Shown: positions 7,024 through 9,671 of the stretch, one piece after another
Layout of the letters: the number at the start of each line of letters is the position of its first letter
Numbering within the stretch: position 1 is the first letter of the stretch
DNA from: an uncultured Lachnospiraceae bacterium
GTDB lineage: Bacteria; Bacillota_A; Clostridia; Lachnospirales; Lachnospiraceae
Length of the DNA: 9,671 nucleotides
Direction of reading: 5' to 3'
Assembly (NCBI GenBank): GCA_905200565.1
Contig: CAJKKX010000050.1
Location: forward strand, 1-9,671
The notes under the pieces: model-generated
The model's database searches: none
What the model saw: the letters and a program-made list of their open reading frames with translations, nothing else
What the model was told of the DNA's origin: nothing
Position numbers and translations under genes: made by a program

Positions 7024-7191
7024 GTGAATCATGTGAAGGGATTTTTTCTGGAGGAGGACGGAGTCGGCGTCGTGGAAGTGATTCTGATTCTGGTGGTTTT
7101 AATCGGGCTGGTGATTATTTTTAAGAGCCAGCTTACGGCGCTCGTCAATAATATTTTTAAGAAAATTACAAGTAAGAGCAATGGAATCTGA
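7024..7191 (+). CDS. flp: Flp1-like type IVb prepilin
   Basis: A 55-residue prepilin starting at GTG 7024, 5 nt after a very strong AAAGGAGGTGA (7008-7018). The leader MNHVKGFFLEEDG ends at Gly13; cleavage there leaves VGVVE with Glu at +5, the A24 peptidase signature. A single hydrophobic helix VILILVVLIGLVIIF (19-33) and a short basic tail ending KITSKSNGI follow. The mature pilin would be 42 residues. It has Glu-Val where classical Flp pilins have Glu-Tyr, as I recall for Flp1-like proteins of Clostridia. It lies 22 nt after tadC and 10 nt before the DUF5702 gene, and is probably the main structural subunit of the fibre. Confidence 0.9.
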   Translation: MNHVKGFFLEEDGVGVVEVILILVVLIGLVIIFKSQLTALVNNIFKKITSKSNGI

Positions 7192-7201
7192 GGGGGATCA
7201 C

Positions 7202-8692
7202 ATGAAGGGATACAGATGCCGGGGAACGATTACGGTGTTTCTAAGCCTGGTGAGCGTCCTGATTCTGTCTCTGGTCTGCACGCTGGTGGAATCTGCCAGA
7301 GTGCAGGGAGCCAGAGCCTGGGCGGGAGCGGTGACGGATATGGGGCTTTTTTCCGTATTTGGGGAGTATGAAAAGGAGATACTGGAGAAATACGACGTGC
7401 TGTTTCTGGATGTTTCCCGTGAAAGCGGCGATTTTGAGCCGGAAAGGATTGCGTGGCGGGCAAGGGAATTTATGGAGTATAATTCCAATCCTGAAAAGGG
7501 GCTGGAGTGGCCGGCCGGGCGAAATCTGTTTCCCATGGAACTGGCCGACTGCCAGGCGACAGGGTATGTGCTGGCTGCGGATGAGCAGGGGAGCGCTTTC
7601 TATCAGCAGGTTGTGGGAAGCATAAGGGAAAATATGGGGACAGAGCTTTTTCTTCAATATCAGGAACATGCGAAAAAGGCAAAAGAGCAGAAAGAGAATG
7701 CCGAAAGCTACAGCAAAAAAGACAAGGCCGCATGGACGGAACTGGAGGCGCTGGAAAAGGAGCAGGAGAAAAACCGGGAGCTAAAAAGCGGCGAAGAACC
7801 GGAAAGAAACCCGGAGGAGAAAGCGGAGAATCCGTTAAAAGAGATTCAGAAAATTAAAAAAAGAGGAATTTTAGGGCTTGTAGTGAAGGATGTGGACAGA
7901 CTTTCCGGAAAAAGCATTCAAAAAGAAAAGCTTCCTTCCGGAAGGACGCTGCAAAAGGGGAATCTGCCCGTGGAGAAGAAATATCAGGGGGCTCTTGCCG
8001 ACGGAATTTTTCAGGACTATCTGCTGGAGCATTTCGGGACATGGAGCGCGCCCTGCAAAGAAGGAGCTTTGGAATATCAGGCAGAATATATCCTGGCGGG
8101 AAAGGCGGAGGATCAGCAAAATCTGAAAGCGGTGGTAAACCGTTTGCTCCTTATGCGTGAGGGGACGAATCTGGTCTGTCTGCTAAGGGATGAACAGAAG
8201 AAAGGAGAGGCGCGCGCACTGGCTGTTTCTATTGCCGGAGCCGTCCCTATACCGGGGCTTGTACCGGCATTAGAAGCGGCGCTTCTTCTGGCCTGGGCGT
8301 ATGGGGAAAGCCTGCTGGATGTGCGCACACTGTTGTCCGGCGGAAGGGTTTCGCTGGTAAAAAACGTTTCGGAATGGAAGCTGTCGCTTGGAAATCTTGC
8401 GAAAGTGACAGAACTTCTCTCCGCGTGCGACCAGGGGGGAGGAGAAGGCGCGTCTTATGTGGATTATCTGCGGATTCTGATGCTCTCCGGTGGAAAAGAA
8501 AAATTTCCGCTGCGCGCGCTTGATATGATGGAAAGCACGCTTTCGTCCGGAAAGGCGGACGCCTGGGTGATCAAGGCGCAGCTTCGGACATCGTGGCGGT
8601 TCCCGTCAGTATTTTTAAGAGTTCCCGCGGCATTTTTAAACGTATCGGGACAGACGGCAGGATATGAAGTGGAAGGAAGCTTTGGATATTGA
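7202..8692 (+). CDS. DUF5702 protein, membrane-anchored, tad-associated
   Basis: ATG 7202, with AGGGGGA at 7191-7197, gives 496 residues. A short basic lead (MKGYRCRG) precedes one membrane segment, TITVFLSLVSVLILSLVCTL (9-28), and the rest should face outside. In order: a domain at about 33-150 (SARVQGARAWAGAVTDMGLF start), a very charged helical and probably coiled-coil stretch at about 155-222 rich in Lys/Glu, and a C-terminal domain at about 260-496 with LEYQAEYILAGK (290-301), NLKAVVNRLLLMREG and ESLLDVRTLLSGGRVSL, which I recognise from DUF5702 proteins in clostridial tad loci. The RG-TITVF-LSL N-terminus resembles TadE/TadG-type anchors but lacks Glu at +5, so peptidase cleavage is doubtful. 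A minor pilin, tip or wall-spanning role is inferred from context only. Confidence 0.85.
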   Translation: MKGYRCRGTITVFLSLVSVLILSLVCTLVESARVQGARAWAGAVTDMGLFSVFGEYEKEILEKYDVLFLDVSRESGDFEPERIAWRAREFMEYNSNPEKGLEWPAGRNLFPMELADCQATGYVLAADEQGSAFYQQVVGSIRENMGTELFLQYQEHAKKAKEQKENAESYSKKDKAAWTELEALEKEQEKNRELKSGEEPERNPEEKAENPLKEIQKIKKRGILGLVVKDVDRLSGKSIQKEKLPSGRTLQKGNLPVEKKYQGALADGIFQDYLLEHFGTWSAPCKEGALEYQAEYILAGKAEDQQNLKAVVNRLLLMREGTNLVCLLRDEQKKGEARALAVSIAGAVPIPGLVPALEAALLLAWAYGESLLDVRTLLSGGRVSLVKNVSEWKLSLGNLAKVTELLSACDQGGGEGASYVDYLRILMLSGGKEKFPLRALDMMESTLSSGKADAWVIKAQLRTSWRFPSVFLRVPAAFLNVSGQTAGYEVEGSFGY

Positions 8693-8706
8693 GGAGGTGG
8701 ACAGGG

Positions 8707-9534
8707 ATGTTCTTTCCCGGCAAAAAAACACAGAAAGGAAGGAAAACAGGCTCTCTCCCGGCTTTCCATAGCCGAGTCCCAAAAAGCGGGGAAAGAATAT
8801 CCCTGTCGGTCTCGTGGGGAAGCCTGACGATAGAGGCGGCGTGTGTGCTGCCTGTCTTTTGCTGCTGCATCCTGGTATTTTTATATTTCTTTCAGGCGGT
8901 TCAAACGGCGGGACGGGTGGCGGAAGGGCTTCAGGATGCAGGAAAACAAATGGCTGTCTATGCTTACAGAAAAGAAACAGCGGCGGAGGCAGGAAGTCTG
9001 CTGTATGCAAAGCGAAGGGTGCGTCAGGCAGAGAAAGACGCCGGGATTTCCATAAATCTGCGGCGCTCTTCCCTTCTGGACGGCGATGAGATGATTGACC
9101 TGATTGCGGAGTACAGGTTTTGCTGGAAGCTGCCGTTTCTGGAGCGTATGGAACTGCCCATGCTGCAAAGAGCCAGAATCCGTGCGTGGACTGGCAGACA
9201 GGAAAGGGGAGACGGCGGAGAAAAGAAGGAGGAAACGATGGTATATGTGACAGTTAATGGGAGCGTATACCACAGAAGCCGGGAATGCACCCATCTACGT
9301 CTGACGGTGCGTCCGGTGGCGAGAAGCAGGGTTCGGGAACTTAGAAATTCAGATGGAGGAACATACAAACCCTGTGAGGAGTGCGGGGGAGGAAACGCAT
9401 CTCAGGTATACATTACGGATACGGGGGACCGGTATCATGCCAGCGTGACGTGCAGGGGACTAAAAAGGAGTGTTCTGGCGGTTCCGGTCTCACAGGTTGA
9501 GGGATGGAAGGAATGCAGCAGATGCGGTCATTAG
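8707..9534 (+). CDS. TadE-like pseudopilin fused to two His-Cys3 zinc-ribbon-like repeats
   Basis: ATG 8707 is chosen over TTG 8689 because AGGAGGTG (8692-8699) would overlap the earlier codon; the product is 275 residues. A 38-residue basic leader ends at Gly38, followed by SLTIEAACVLPVF with Glu at +5 and a membrane helix (about 42-64): the TadE signature. Residues 65-160 are the pseudopilin body. After a charged linker (163-177) come two copies of a unit with the pattern VY-[VI]-T...G..YH-x4-C..L...V..V...C-x2-C: H189, C194, C223, C226 and H244, C249, C270, C273. Such units resemble Ada-type zinc-binding modules seen at the ends of some secreted nucleases and probably bind a metal, or form disulfides outside the cell. 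They should face outward. Confidence 0.85.
   Translation: MFFPGKKTQKGRKTGSLPAFHSRVPKSGERISLSVSWGSLTIEAACVLPVFCCCILVFLYFFQAVQTAGRVAEGLQDAGKQMAVYAYRKETAAEAGSLLYAKRRVRQAEKDAGISINLRRSSLLDGDEMIDLIAEYRFCWKLPFLERMELPMLQRARIRAWTGRQERGDGGEKKEETMVYVTVNGSVYHRSRECTHLRLTVRPVARSRVRELRNSDGGTYKPCEECGGGNASQVYITDTGDRYHASVTCRGLKRSVLAVPVSQVEGWKECSRCGH
9226..9240 (+). promoter_or_regulatory. internal ribosome binding site and in-frame ATG in the TadE-like gene
   Basis: AAGGAGG (9226-9232) lies 5 nt before an ATG (9238-9240) that is in frame with the host gene as Met178. This is exactly where the first His-Cys3 repeat begins (MVYVT). Initiation here would yield a separate 98-residue protein of just the two repeats, without membrane anchor. 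Purine-rich Lys/Glu codons can mimic such sites, so use in the cell is uncertain. Confidence 0.4.
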
Positions 9535-9554
9535 AGAAGAGGTGAAGAAACCGG

Positions 9555-9671
9555 GTGGAAATATGGATGATGGTTCTGTTTTTGGGAATCGGCAGTGCGA
9601 TGGATATTCAGAAAAAGGAGATTCCTACATTTTATCTCGCACTGTTTGCCGTGGCGGGAATGCTTGCCGGG
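9555..9671 (+). CDS. second A24 prepilin peptidase, partial (N-terminus)
   Basis: Only 39 codons lie in the window; the gene continues beyond the right edge. From GTG 9555, with AGAGGTGA (9538-9545) 9 nt upstream, the protein reads a hydrophobic start (IWMMVLFLGIGSAM), then D17-IQKKEIP, then a second membrane segment (TFYLALFAVAGMLAG). The Asp followed by Ile-Pro at residues 23-24 matches the first catalytic motif of A24 peptidases at the same residue numbers as the enzyme at 2157. The GxGD motif would lie outside the window, so activity cannot be judged. ATG 9567 is a possible but worse-spaced start. It follows the TadE-like gene by 20 nt and is probably the ninth gene of the operon. Confidence 0.75.
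   Translation, partial: MEIWMMVLFLGIGSAMDIQKKEIPTFYLALFAVAGMLAG

Noticed and set aside
2157..9671. Competence (Com) pseudopilus or type II secretion operon
   Set aside because: The ATPase is CpaF-type, a TadZ-like gene precedes it, TadB and TadC are separate F-family proteins, and the pilin is a tiny Flp type rather than a GspG/ComGC type.

Overview
The window looks like a chromosomal segment from a Gram-positive member of the class Clostridia, most likely Lachnospiraceae. This is inferred from MecA, a DUF1858 protein, strong AAGGAGG-type ribosome binding sites, consensus sigma-A promoters, and a tad locus with Flp1-like pilin and DUF5702 genes of the kind I associate with Lachnospiraceae. 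No database search was possible.

Layout. Bases 1-204 are non-coding and carry two direct copies of a 45-bp repeat that can fold as a + strand RNA hairpin. A small DUF1858 gene (205-414, +) follows and ends at a strong hairpin (420-450) shared with the convergent mecA gene (449-1204, -). mecA has its own TTGACA-17-TATACT promoter. Upstream of it, on the same strand, is a lipoprotein gene (1341-1977, -) split by one extra base in an A8 run. It has its own promoter and terminator.

From 2109 to the right edge the window holds the start of a Tad (type IVc pilus) operon on the + strand. It begins at a perfect TTGACA-17-TATAAT promoter with a predicted leader of only about 13 nt. The gene order is: A24 prepilin peptidase, TadZ/CpaE-like protein, CpaF/TadA motor ATPase, TadB, TadC with a large outer domain, a 55-aa Flp-type pilin, a DUF5702 protein, a TadE-like pseudopilin fused to two His-Cys3 repeats, and the start of a second A24 peptidase cut by the window edge. 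Genes overlap by 4 and 8 nt or are 2 to 22 nt apart, so they are very probably co-transcribed and partly translationally coupled.

How it fits together. The peptidase(s) would cleave the Flp pilin (after Gly13) and the TadE-like pseudopilin (after Gly38); both show Gly followed by Glu at +5. CpaF would power assembly on the TadB/TadC platform, with TadZ placing the machine in the cell. No secretin or TadD-like gene is visible, as expected for a one-membrane cell. The unusual parts are the paired zinc-ribbon-like repeats on the pseudopilin, a well-formed internal ribosome binding site and ATG exactly at their start, the large outer domain in TadC, and two prepilin peptidases in one operon.
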